Shown here piece after piece: positions 41,501-50,082 of a DNA stretch of 64,000 nt; position 1 is the first letter of the stretch, and every line of letters begins with the position of its first letter. The stretch comes from Halorubrum distributum JCM 10118. Lineage in GTDB: Archaea > Halobacteriota > Halobacteria > Halobacteriales > Haloferacaceae. Location of the stretch: contig NZ_AOJN01000049.1 in assembly GCF_000337335.1 (NCBI RefSeq), forward strand, positions 277,885 through 341,884, read 5' to 3'. The position numbers and the translations under genes were made by a program. The notes under the pieces are model-generated. The model searched no databases, was not told the DNA's origin, and worked only from the letters and a program-made list of their open reading frames with translations.

Positions 41501-41667
41501 GCCGACGCGTCGGTCGCGTACAGCCGCTTCGAGTAGTCGTCGAACCGCACGTCGCCCGCGACGCGGCGATCGAGCGCGTCGACGAGGTCCGGTCGCTCCA
41601 CCGCGCCGCCGGTGTAGTCGAAGTCCCCGCCGTCCGTCGGGTCGGGACCCGGGGTGTTTGTCGCCAT
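38575..41667 (-). CDS. FAD-linked oxidase with 4Fe-4S and CCG domains (D-lactate / D-2-hydroxyacid dehydrogenase)
   Basis: 1030 aa. N-terminal FAD_binding_4: VLPRGGGTSLAGQTVNEAVV and SAVGGAIGNNSTGSHSLKYG; FAD-oxidase C-terminal domain with GEHGDGRARTQWN. Iron-sulphur motifs CHGCGGCRG and CVGCKGCKVDCPSG. Two cysteine-rich (CCG) segments near the end, YHGHCHQKATKKDHH and SCCGMAGSFGYEAEHY. The length (about 1030) matches YdiJ-type D-2-hydroxyglutarate dehydrogenases as well as archaeal D-lactate dehydrogenases. It is divergent from the lut genes, which favours D-lactate. Confidence 0.9.
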   Translation of the reverse strand: MATNTPGPDPTDGGDFDYTGGAVERPDLVDALDRRVAGDVRFDDYSKRLYATDASAYEVTPIGVVVPESTADVAAVHEYCYAEGIPVLPRGGGTSLAGQTVNEAVVLDLTGEMDDVLSTDPDAKRARVQAGAYVGDLNAAVEGDGLKFAPDPAWRDKSAVGGAIGNNSTGSHSLKYGKTDHYVEELEVVLADGTVTTFGEVAVEELRESADPDADDLLPRIHAEVVRILDEEADRIDERFPELKRNVSGYNLDRLLAEYRGEHGEEGVVNLGRLMAGSEGTLATVTEATVSLVEIPATKAVALLTYDDLLDAMEDVAACLEHDPAAVEVMDDVLLGLAADTPEFEDVVGMLPDGTDSVLLVEFYAENDAEGKQKVADLIADRVGADANGGAADGSGAAVDTAADPSAGAAETTSHPRRAVHAMEAHDPEQRDRFWKMRKAGLPILLSRTTDEKHISFIEDCAIPPEHLPEYTREFQEILADNDTFATFYAHAGPGVLHIRPLINTKEVDDVDAMVDIADRVTDAVVRLGGSVSGEHGDGRARTQWNRKLYGDDLWEAFRDLKTAFDPDWLLNPGNVCGDSDMSENLRFDADYEYDAGFDPAMEWAVDNGMQGMVELCHGCGGCRGPQETTGGVMCPTYRASEEEIQATRGRANMLRGAISGELPDDPTDDEFVTEVMDLCVGCKGCKVDCPSGVDMAKLKAEVEHAHHEEHGIDLRTRLLGRFESLAPLASKFAPLSNLPNKIPGSGLVAEKALGIAKERDLPEFRSETLVDWFEARGGAGVPREEAARDVLLFPDVYTTYTNPGAGKAAVRVLEAADCHVEIPDVDGSGRPPHSKGMLDVSRATAKDAVETLAPDVRDGWDVVVVEPSDAVMLQSDYHDLLDGDASDVPDADVAAVSEHAYGVMEYVDAHRLDESLALDAPTESLTYHGHCHQKATKKDHHAVGVLRRAGYGVDPLDSSCCGMAGSFGYEAEHYSMSKAIGENLFEQVDASDGDELVAPGTSCRTQLEEGPGEVPEPSHPIEKLAAALA

Positions 41668-41826
41668 GCGAACCCCTCGCAGTCGAACCGTGAAAAACTT
41701 CCTGCCGTCTGCGCGTCGGGGGAATTCGATCGCCCGCGCGGCGGGCGAGACCGCCGCGTGCCTGCCGCGCTATCGCCGCCCGGGAGCCGTCGCAAAAGCC
41801 ATATACCGGCCGGCGAAGGCACGATT
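41668..41826. promoter_or_regulatory. Divergent promoter region of the lactate locus
   Basis: 159 bp between two start codons. The plus side has catatac at 41800-41806, 20 nt before ATG 41827. The minus side has a T-rich box (gtttttc on the minus strand, near 41692-41698) about 24 nt before ATG 41667. Shared control of both lactate enzymes is likely. Confidence 0.5.
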
Positions 41827-42405
41827 ATGTCACTCGCAGACACGTCGACGTTCACCCGGCGGCTCGACGACCTCGGCGTCGCGGTCGCTGCGGGTCCGCC
41901 TGAGGAGTGCGCGACCATGGTTGAGGCGGCCGCGGGCGAGCCCGCGGTCGGCGTGCCGCTCGGTCGCTCGGGGCCCGACGGGCTCGCCGACTCGCCCGCG
42001 ACGCTTCCGGACCGCGTCGAGACGGAGCCGACGACCGCCGACCTGCGCGCGGCGCACACCGGCATAACCGCCGCGTCGCTCGGCGTCGCCGAGTACGGGA
42101 GCGTCGCGCTGGAGGCGGACCCGGCCGGGACGGAGCCGGTGAGCCTCTTCGTCGACCGCCACGTCGTCGTCCTCCGGGAGGCCGACATCGTCCCCGACAT
42201 GCCCGACGCCTTCGACTGGCTCGGGCCGCGGGCGCGCGACGAGTCGGCCGACGTGGTGTTCGCGACCGGTCCGAGCGCCACCGCGGACATGGGCGGGCTC
42301 GTCCACGGCGCGCACGGACCGAAGGAGGTCCACGTGGTCCTGCTTCGCGACGACGGCGCGACGGACGGCTCGGACGCCGCCGACGCGGCGGAGGGAATCC
42401 AATGA
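41827..42405 (+). CDS. lutC: LUD domain lactate utilisation protein, LutC type
   Basis: 192 aa from ATG 41827. LUD features: TTADLRAAHTGITAASLGVA, EYGSVALEADPAGTEPVSLF, RHVVVLREADIVPDM and VFATGPSATADMGGLVHGAH. LutC partners LutA and LutB in L-lactate oxidation. Overlaps the next gene by 4 bp (ATGA). Confidence 0.92.
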   Translation: MSLADTSTFTRRLDDLGVAVAAGPPEECATMVEAAAGEPAVGVPLGRSGPDGLADSPATLPDRVETEPTTADLRAAHTGITAASLGVAEYGSVALEADPAGTEPVSLFVDRHVVVLREADIVPDMPDAFDWLGPRARDESADVVFATGPSATADMGGLVHGAHGPKEVHVVLLRDDGATDGSDAADAAEGIQ

Positions 42406-44681
42406 GCAGCGACGCCGAGGCCGGCGCGAGCGACGCCGCTGGCGCGGGCGACCCCGACCGCGAGACGAAGGCCGAGCGGATCCGCGAGCTGCTGGCGACC
42501 GAGGGCGACGCGGTCGCCGAGAACACCCGCGGGTTCAACGACGGGCGCTACGAGTCGACCGGTCGCCTCGACGACTACGAGGCGCTGAAAGACGAGGCGC
42601 GCGCCATCAAGGAGGACGCGATCGAGCGGCTCCCCGAGCTCATCGACGAGGTGCGAGAGACCGTCGAGGCCAACGGCGGGACCGTCTACCTCGCCGACGA
42701 CGCGGCCGACGCGAACCGGTATATCCGCGAGGTCGCGGCCGACCGTGGCGCCGAGCGTGCGGTGAAATCGAAGTCGATGACCTCCGAGGAGATCGAGGTG
42801 AACGACGCGCTCGCCACGGACGGCGTCGACGTCGTCGAGACGGACCTCGGCGAGTGGGTGCTCCAGCTGGCCGACGAGGAGCCCTCCCACATCGTCGCGC
42901 CGGCGATCCACAAGTCGCGCGAGGCGATCGCGGAGCTGTTCGCCGAGCGGTTCGACCCCGACGACCCGCCCGAGACCGCCGAGGAGCTCACGATGTTCGC
43001 CCGCGAGCGGCTCGGCGAGCTGATCGAGGACGCCGACCTCGGGATGACCGGCGCGAACTTCGTCGCGGCCGACTCGGGTACCATGCTCCTCGTCACCAGC
43101 GAGGGGAACGCCCGGAAGACGGTGACCGCGACTGACACCCACGTCGCCGTCGCGGGCGTCGAGAAGCTCGTCCCGACCGTCGAGGAGTTCTCTCCCTTCG
43201 TCGAGCTGATCGGGCGGTCCGGCACCGGGCAGGACGTGACCTCCTACATCTCGACGCTGACTCCCCCGGTCGACTCGCCGGTGCCAGACTTCGAGGACGA
43301 CGAGACGCCGCTCGCCGACGGCTCCGACGCCGACCGCGACTTCCACCTCGTCTTGATCGACAACGGCCGACTGGCGATGCGCGACGACCCGGAACTGAAG
43401 GAGACGCTGTACTGCATCCGCTGTTCGGCCTGCTCGAACGCCTGCGGGAACTTCCAGAGCGTCGGGGGGCACGCGTTCGGCGGCGAGACGTACTCCGGCG
43501 GGATCGCGACGGGCTGGGAGGCCGGCATCGAGGGGCTCGACACCGCGGCGGAGTTCAACGACCTCTGTACCGGCTGCTCGCGCTGCGTGCCGGCCTGCCC
43601 GGTCGGCATCGACATCCCGTGGATCAACACCGCGGTCCGCGACCGGATCAACCGCGGGGAGGCCGACGCGAGCCAGCTCGACTGGGCGTTCGAGGAGCTC
43701 GTCCCCGACGAGGAGCCCGGCGGCCTCGACCTCGCCACGCGGCTGGTCGGCAACTACGCGACGCTGGCGAAGTGGGGCCACCGGACCGCCCCGATCGCCA
43801 ACCGCCTCGCGAACGCCGGGCCGGTGCGCGCCATCGCCGAGCGGGTCGCCGGGATCGACCGCCGCCGCGAGCTCCCCGAGTTCGCGCGCGAGTCGCTCGT
43901 CGACTGGTTCGAGGCCCGCGGGGGCCCCGCGGTCCCGGCCGACGAGGCGACCCGCGCGGCCGTCGTCTACCCGGACACCGCGACGAACTACGTCGACGTC
44001 GAGCGCGGGAAGGCGACCGTCAGGGCGCTGGAGGCGCTCGGCGTTCACGTCCGCGTGCCGGACCTGCCCGGGAGCGGCCGCCCGCCGCTCTCGCAGGGGA
44101 TGGTCGCGACCGCAGAGGCCGCCGCCGAGGACCTCTACGCCGGGCTGGCGCCGCACCTCGACGCCGGGCGCGACGTGGTCGTGATCGAGCCGAGCGACCT
44201 CGCGACGTTCCGCCGGGAGTACGAGCGGTTCCTCCCGGTCGACTCCTACGAGCGGCTCGCGGACGCGAGCTACGACGCGATGGAGTACGTCTTCGGTCTG
44301 CTGGAGAACGGCGCCGACCCGGCGGCGCTGCGCGCGCCGAGCGAGGGGACCGGACCGGTCGCGTCCGGGAAACGGATCGCGTACCACCCCCACTGCCAGG
44401 CCCGAACGGTCGAGGTCGGCGAGTACGCGACCGCGACCTTCGAGCGGCTCGGCTACGACGTGCGCGTCTCCGACACGGAGTGTTGCGGGATGGCCGGCTC
44501 GTTCGGCTACAAGACGGACTACTACGAGCTGAGCGTGGACGTCGGCGAGCCGCTGCGCGAGCAGTTCGGCGACACCGACCGCACCGTCGTCGCCCCCGGC
44601 ACGTCCTGTACCGAGCAGCTCGACGCCCTGCTCGACGCCGCCCCGAGGCATCCGATCGAAGTGATCGCGCCGCGAGGGTGA
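42402..44681 (+). CDS. LutB-LutA fusion: Fe-S lactate oxidation protein
   Basis: 759 aa. Residues 1-310 are the LUD part of LutB (VKSKSMTSEEIEVNDAL, GMTGANFVAADSGTMLLVTS). Next come two 4Fe-4S motifs, YCIRCSACSNACGNFQSVGG and CTGCSRCVPACPVG. The last 300 residues form a LutA-like CCG module: YHPHCQARTVEVGEYA and TECCGMAGSFGYKTDYY. In Bacillus LutA and LutB are separate; fusion ties them in one chain. The CCG half is clearly similar to the C-terminus of the divergent FAD enzyme. Confidence 0.92.
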   Translation: MSSDAEAGASDAAGAGDPDRETKAERIRELLATEGDAVAENTRGFNDGRYESTGRLDDYEALKDEARAIKEDAIERLPELIDEVRETVEANGGTVYLADDAADANRYIREVAADRGAERAVKSKSMTSEEIEVNDALATDGVDVVETDLGEWVLQLADEEPSHIVAPAIHKSREAIAELFAERFDPDDPPETAEELTMFARERLGELIEDADLGMTGANFVAADSGTMLLVTSEGNARKTVTATDTHVAVAGVEKLVPTVEEFSPFVELIGRSGTGQDVTSYISTLTPPVDSPVPDFEDDETPLADGSDADRDFHLVLIDNGRLAMRDDPELKETLYCIRCSACSNACGNFQSVGGHAFGGETYSGGIATGWEAGIEGLDTAAEFNDLCTGCSRCVPACPVGIDIPWINTAVRDRINRGEADASQLDWAFEELVPDEEPGGLDLATRLVGNYATLAKWGHRTAPIANRLANAGPVRAIAERVAGIDRRRELPEFARESLVDWFEARGGPAVPADEATRAAVVYPDTATNYVDVERGKATVRALEALGVHVRVPDLPGSGRPPLSQGMVATAEAAAEDLYAGLAPHLDAGRDVVVIEPSDLATFRREYERFLPVDSYERLADASYDAMEYVFGLLENGADPAALRAPSEGTGPVASGKRIAYHPHCQARTVEVGEYATATFERLGYDVRVSDTECCGMAGSFGYKTDYYELSVDVGEPLREQFGDTDRTVVAPGTSCTEQLDALLDAAPRHPIEVIAPRG

Positions 44682-44740
44682 CCGGCTCCCGAGCGTCGGG
44701 AACCCGCCGGCGTCCGACGCGCGTCGTTCGACAACGAACG

Positions 44741-44748
44741 CTTATTAG
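44741..44748 (+). promoter_or_regulatory. TATA box for PRC-barrel gene
   Basis: cttattag lies 23 nt before ATG 44772. The same octamer serves idi. Confidence 0.6.
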
Positions 44749-44771
44749 GCGCGCTCGTGTCCGTGTCGTGT

Positions 44772-45086
44772 ATGAACGCAGCCCCCGAAGAGATCACGGC
44801 GCTCGTCGGTCGCGAGGTGTACTCGAGCAACGGCGTTTTCGTCGGTGAGATCGAAGACATCCAGCTGGACTTAGACGCGCGCGCCGTCACCGGACTCGCG
44901 CTCGCCGAACTCAACCACGAGCTGTTCGCCGGACAGGTGGACGGCTCGACCGGCGTCGTCGTCCCGTACCGCTGGGTCCGCGCGGTCGGCGACGTCGTCC
45001 TGATCAACGACGTCATCGAGCGGTACGACGCCGGCGAGGCCGACGAGGAAGGGAGCGAAGTCGAGGCCCGCCCGGACGCCCGTTAA
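44772..45086 (+). CDS. PRC-barrel domain protein
   Basis: 104 aa from ATG 44772. ITALVGREVYSSNGVFVGEI opens the PRC barrel, then LDLDARAVTGLALAEL and VVPYRWVRAVGDVVLIND. Haloarchaeal PRC-barrel proteins such as CdpB act in cell division or as adaptors; this one matches that small, single-domain layout with an acidic tail. Which paralogue it is cannot be told. Confidence 0.88.
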   Translation: MNAAPEEITALVGREVYSSNGVFVGEIEDIQLDLDARAVTGLALAELNHELFAGQVDGSTGVVVPYRWVRAVGDVVLINDVIERYDAGEADEEGSEVEARPDAR

Positions 45087-45118
45087 GCGAGACCGAGCGG
45101 CGGCCGTCCGTCGCGACC

Positions 45119-45445
45119 TCAGAACGGAAGCGCGTCGCGGAGGCTGGCGATCACGCCGCGCTCCTCGCGGCGGGCCTCGTCGAACACCGGGTATAAGGCG
45201 TCGAGAAACGCCGTCTCGTTTTCGAACTCTTGCTGCGGCACGCGGTCGAGCGCGTCCGCGAGCGCGATCGACCGTCCCTGCGCGTCGTAGGGAACCTCCT
45301 GGTCGCCGAGCGCGTCTCGGAGCTCCGCGGCCGTCGCGGGAAACGACACGTCAGCCTCGTCGAGCCGGGCGTCGAGCGCGGCGATGCCGAACTCGATCGC
45401 CTCCGGTTCCTTCGTATCGCCGCCGCCGGGTGGCCGTGCTGCCAT
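45119..45445 (-). CDS. DUF5789-like haloarchaeal protein
   Basis: 108 aa. Pattern AIEFGIAALDARLDEADVSF, PATAAELRDALGDQEVPYDA and DALYPVFDEARREERGVIAS, ending LRDALPF. Small helical protein of a haloarchaea-restricted family, function unknown. Family name from memory. Confidence 0.72.
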   Translation of the reverse strand: MAARPPGGGDTKEPEAIEFGIAALDARLDEADVSFPATAAELRDALGDQEVPYDAQGRSIALADALDRVPQQEFENETAFLDALYPVFDEARREERGVIASLRDALPF

Positions 45446-45491
45446 TACGACCGGATATTCCCTCCGACGGCTTGAAACCCCTGCTCTCGGC

Positions 45492-45908
45492 TCACTCGGG
45501 GACCGTTTCGGTCGGCGGTTCGGCGTCGACGACGGCGAGTTCGACCCCGTCTCCGGACCGATCGAAGGCGGCGACCGAGTCCTCGTCGTACGGCGGGACG
45601 GCGACGATCACCACGCCCGCGAGGTCGTCGGTCCGCGACACCCCGAGGAACCCGTCCGGGTGCGAGACAAACCGCGCACCGCCCTCGCCCGCCGGCGTGC
45701 CGAGGTCGACGCCGAACACGGAGCTGACGGACCCCCCCACGGACGGGAGCGTGAAGTGGGTCACGACCGGCGTCGCCGGGTCGAGCCCGAGATCGGTCTC
45801 GAACTCGCCGGCGGGCGTCGCCGAGAGGCGGAGGTTCGCCTCGTCGGGGTCCTCGCTCGCCGCGCGCTCGCGAAGCACCGTCAACAGGTCGCGGGTGACG
45901 TAGATCAC
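45492..45908 (-). CDS. Haloarchaeal conserved protein, unknown function
   Basis: 138 aa. IYVTRDLLTVLRERAASEDP opens with an amphipathic helix. Beta-rich remainder: PVVTHFTLPSVGGSVSSVFG, ARFVSHPDGFLGVSRTDDLA, GVVIVAVPPYDEDSVAAFDR. The gene lacks metal-ligand patterns of JAB/MPN proteins, although its opening recalls them. 46 bp separates it from the DUF5789-like gene, same strand. Confidence 0.62.
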   Translation of the reverse strand: MIYVTRDLLTVLRERAASEDPDEANLRLSATPAGEFETDLGLDPATPVVTHFTLPSVGGSVSSVFGVDLGTPAGEGGARFVSHPDGFLGVSRTDDLAGVVIVAVPPYDEDSVAAFDRSGDGVELAVVDAEPPTETVPE

Positions 45909-46024
45909 TGGTCGGCCGTCGCTACGGGACCCATTGACAAAAGGTCACGCACAGTGCGACCGGGTGGGTCAGCTGACGGGGTCGGCCGGCGGAGTCGGCC
46001 TCCGCCGCCGGCCGCTGTCCGCGT

Positions 46025-46726
46025 TCAGAACGGCAGCGCCGACTTGAGCGTCTTCGCGTACAGCCCGGGGGCCTTCGACCGTGAATCGGAGAGCGCGTCC
46101 TCGAGGGCGACTGCGGCGCGCTCGTGGACGCCCACGCCGTGGCCGACGAGGACGCGCTCGGGGTCGAGCCCGGAGAGCGCGCCAGTCGGCGGCGTGAGTC
46201 GTAACATGGGGTGAACGCCGAGGCGCTCGCGGTCGCCGCGGAAGTACGAGGCGTTGCCGAGCGACTCGGGAACGATCAGCGTCTCCCCGTCGAAGAGCCC
46301 GACCTCCTGCCACGGCGGCAGCGAGGAGTCGCGGATCTCGATCGCCTCGAAGCCGGTGTCCGCGAGCCGCGAGCCGAACCGCTCGACCTCGACGTCCGGG
46401 TCGAGCTCCTCGGCGACGCCAGTCATCCACTCGGGGACGTACACCGGGACGTCGTGGCGCGCGGCGACCTCGCCGCTGTCGCGCACGTGGCGGTCGAGTC
46501 CGACCACGACGCCGGCGACAGTGCCGAGCTCGTCGAGCAAGTCGTCGACGCCGGGCGCGTCGACCGGGTCGACCACCCACACGTCGTCGCCACCCGTCTC
46601 CTCGTTCGCGACCGCGAACGCGTGGCTCGCGCGCTCCATCGTCTCGTCGGGGTACGCGATCCAGCCGACCCCGCCATCGTAGCGATCGATCTCGTGGAGG
46701 TCCGGCTCGTCGCCTTTCATTCCCAT
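46025..46726 (-). CDS. Degenerate metallo-beta-lactamase-fold protein
   Basis: 233 aa from ATG 46724-46726 (a second ATG two codons later is possible). The order of elements follows the MBL fold: GTVAGVVVGLDRHVRDSGEV stands where H-x-H-x-D-H would be, VPVYVPEWM and RVLVGHGVGVHERAAVAL recall the later strands. The histidine cluster is reduced to a single His-x-x-Asp, so zinc hydrolase activity is doubtful. Probably a binding or structural descendant. Confidence 0.6.
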   Translation of the reverse strand: MGMKGDEPDLHEIDRYDGGVGWIAYPDETMERASHAFAVANEETGGDDVWVVDPVDAPGVDDLLDELGTVAGVVVGLDRHVRDSGEVAARHDVPVYVPEWMTGVAEELDPDVEVERFGSRLADTGFEAIEIRDSSLPPWQEVGLFDGETLIVPESLGNASYFRGDRERLGVHPMLRLTPPTGALSGLDPERVLVGHGVGVHERAAVALEDALSDSRSKAPGLYAKTLKSALPF

Positions 46727-46805
46727 ACCCGCCGTTCGGCCCGGACCCTTGTTAAGCCGTCTCCGTCGGAACGCCGTTCCGGCACCGGCCCGCGCGTCCG
46801 CGAGC

Positions 46806-47378
46806 CTACTCGTCGGCCGCCTCGTCCGGCCACTTGATCGAGCAGCCGCGCGAGGGGCGGTCCGGAATCTCCACATCTTCGCCCGCGAGGACGGCGTCGA
46901 CCGCGTCGCGGACGTAGAACTCGGTCGCTTCGTCGTCCGGGTTGAGCGCGTCGTCGAGGCGGCCGTGGTAGCGGAGCCGCCACGCACCGTCCTCGCGGCC
47001 GAAGAGGAACGGGTCCGGCGTACAGACGGCGTCGTACGCGGCCGCGACCGCGCCGGTCTCGTCGCGGAGGTACGCGTCGTACGCGACCGTACCGTCCGCG
47101 ACGCGTTCGCGCATCGCCGCGAAGGAGTCGTCGGGGTACTCCTCGGCGTCGTTGGGATTGATCCCGACGACGGCGAGGTCGTCGTACTCGGCCGCGAGCT
47201 CGTTCAGGAGGTCGATCTTCGCCTTCGCGTACGGGCAGTGGTTACAGGTGAAGACGACGAGCAGCGCGTCCGTTGCGAAGTCGTCGAGCGCGTAGGTTTC
47301 CCCGTCCGCGCCGGGCAGTTCGAAGTCGGGCGCGGCGTCGCCGCGGTCGAGTTCCGAGTCGGATTCCATCTGGACCAT
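46806..47378 (-). CDS. Thioredoxin-like / peroxiredoxin-family protein
   Basis: 190 aa from ATG 47376-47378 (another ATG three codons later). PDFELPGADGETYALDDF then LLVVFTCNHCPYAKAKIDLL carries a CxxC motif in the thioredoxin position. VVGINPNDAEEYPDDSFAAM and AVCTPDPFLFG (cis-Pro region) follow. Matches the AhpC/TSA-like 'thioredoxin family protein' group. The long frame that extends upstream of this start is only antisense to the transducer gene. Confidence 0.88.
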   Translation of the reverse strand: MVQMESDSELDRGDAAPDFELPGADGETYALDDFATDALLVVFTCNHCPYAKAKIDLLNELAAEYDDLAVVGINPNDAEEYPDDSFAAMRERVADGTVAYDAYLRDETGAVAAAYDAVCTPDPFLFGREDGAWRLRYHGRLDDALNPDDEATEFYVRDAVDAVLAGEDVEIPDRPSRGCSIKWPDEAADE

Positions 47379-47525
47379 GTGTAGTCGTACGGGCGGGAGC
47401 GGAAAAGGCGTTGTGCGCCATAGGGGGTGACTGGAAACGGATCGGACCGATCCGCGCGAGGCGTCACTTATCAGGTCTAATAACGACGACGAAACCCACA
47501 TGTAGTCCCATCGGGGTCTACCGAT

Positions 47526-48854
47526 ATGTCTCAGACTACGCAGGCTACGCAGAACGAACGTCTTCGAGAGACGAGTAGCGAATCGGACGGGGACTTCTGG
47601 CGATACACATTCGAGCAGTTCATTTCGGAGCTTCCTGAAGCGGCGTTCGTCGTCGATGCCGCCGGTAACATCACCCAATGGAACGCAGCCACGGAAGCGA
47701 TCCTCGGCCTGCCGGCGAGTGAAGCGGTCGGAATGAACGCGTACGACGTGTTCGGAACGGAGGGCGAAGACGAGACGTTGGCTGAGGAGGTCGTTCGTAC
47801 CGGGACGCCGATCCGGGAAGAGGAGTTCCGATCCGCGGAACGACCGGACGGTTCGAAGGCGCACGCACGCGCAATCGGGACGCCGATCCAGACGCCGACC
47901 GGAGAGGTCGTCGGTGCGGTCGAGCTCCTCTTCGACGTGACGGCGGTCGTTCAGCAGCGAAAGACGCTGACAGATCTCCAAGAGGAACTCTCTGACAACG
48001 TCGAGACGTCGATGAAGCAGTTGGGTGAGTCGACCACCGAAGTCGCGAACCGCTCGAACGAGATCACGCAGCTCGTCTCCGAGCAGGCAGCCGAACTCGA
48101 ACGCACCCAAGGCGACGTCTCCGGATTTAGCGCTACCGTCGAGGAGATTGCGTCCAGCGCCGAGGAGGTCAGCAGCCAGAGCGCCGAATCGAGAGCGCTC
48201 GCGCAAGAGTCCGTCGACACCGCGAGCGAGGTCATCGATCAGGTAGACGACACGGCCGAGAAGTCGGCGACCGTAGCAGACGACGTCGCGGATCTGAGAG
48301 ACGAGATCGAACAGGTCGAAGAGTTCGTCGGAGTGATCAACGATATTGCGGAGCAGACGAACATGCTCGCGTTGAACGCTAACATCGAGGCCGCACGCAG
48401 CGACAGCGACGGGTTCGCCGTCGTCGCCGACGAGGTCAAGAGCCTGGCTGGCCGCTCTCAGGACCAAGCCGACAACATAGAAGATACCGTCGCGGAGATC
48501 AAAGCGAAAGCGAACCGAACGACCAACGAAGTGAATACGGCCAACGACGAGATCCAGTCCGCGAGAGACGACATTCAGGCGGTCCTCGAGAACCAGCAGC
48601 AGATCTTGGCGGCGGTCGAGCAGACCGAAAGCGGGATCAGCGAGATCGCCGATGCCACAGACGAACAGGCGAACGTGGCCGAAGAGATATCGAGCGCCGT
48701 CGACGACGTCTCTCAGCGGGCGCAGGTCGTCAACGACGAAATCGCGGAGATCGCGGACGAAAACGAGAGCCAGACAGAGATGGTCTCGCGGCTCACTCGG
48801 CAGGTCGAACAGATCGACCGCGAACTCGCTGAGGTCATGGACGGGTCGGTCTGA
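47526..48854 (+). CDS. Soluble PAS-containing methyl-accepting transducer (Htr-like)
   Basis: 442 aa. No membrane segment. PAS domain at residues 30-140 (SELPEAAFVVDAAGNITQWN; EAILGLPASEAVGMNAYDVF). A long coiled coil follows with the conserved MCP hairpin tip DIAEQTNMLALNANIEAAR and GFAVVADEVKSLAGRS. Cytosolic taxis sensor that would signal through CheA/CheW, none of which lie here. Base composition is less GC-rich than the flanks. Confidence 0.93.
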   Translation: MSQTTQATQNERLRETSSESDGDFWRYTFEQFISELPEAAFVVDAAGNITQWNAATEAILGLPASEAVGMNAYDVFGTEGEDETLAEEVVRTGTPIREEEFRSAERPDGSKAHARAIGTPIQTPTGEVVGAVELLFDVTAVVQQRKTLTDLQEELSDNVETSMKQLGESTTEVANRSNEITQLVSEQAAELERTQGDVSGFSATVEEIASSAEEVSSQSAESRALAQESVDTASEVIDQVDDTAEKSATVADDVADLRDEIEQVEEFVGVINDIAEQTNMLALNANIEAARSDSDGFAVVADEVKSLAGRSQDQADNIEDTVAEIKAKANRTTNEVNTANDEIQSARDDIQAVLENQQQILAAVEQTESGISEIADATDEQANVAEEISSAVDDVSQRAQVVNDEIAEIADENESQTEMVSRLTRQVEQIDRELAEVMDGSV

Positions 48855-49052
48855 CAACTCCTACCGGAAGCCGCAGTCAACTCGACCGCTACCGTCCGTC
48901 ACGCCGCCGCATCCGCTTCGTCGCTCGTGGTTTGTGACGAGTATTGCCGGGCTTTTCGCCTCCTCAGGTCGTGGGCTTCCTCCTTGGCTCCGTGAGAACC
49001 GCCGACCGGCTGCGGTTCACTCCTCCCGCGTGGTCGCGACCGAGTCCGCCGC
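48855..49052. other. Non-coding gap between convergent genes
   Basis: Nearly 200 bp between the transducer and DUF368 stops. I see no gene, repeat or clear terminator. Confidence 0.4.
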
Positions 49053-49997
<945 letters not shown>

Positions 49998-50082
49998 CTG
50001 CTCGCACGAAGCGCAGCCGAAGTAAAGAAGGGTGGGATCGAACGACGGCGTCGCCCGCGCTGCGCGCGGGTCGGCGTCCGCG

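Noticed and set aside
41340-44651. Very long minus-strand open frame (over 1100 codons) across the lut genes
   Set aside because: It is antisense to lutC and the LutB-LutA fusion, which have clear motifs. Its sequence is Arg/Val/Asp-rich without domains; long shadows are normal in GC-rich DNA.
45119-46036. Two neighbouring minus-strand proteins (genes at 45119 and 46025) both end in ALPF
   Set aside because: Four shared residues at the C-terminus are too few; no other similarity between the proteins.
47379-48857. Upstream extension of the thioredoxin-like frame on the minus strand
   Set aside because: It is exactly antisense to the transducer gene, whose MCP hairpin is unmistakable, so the extension is not coding.
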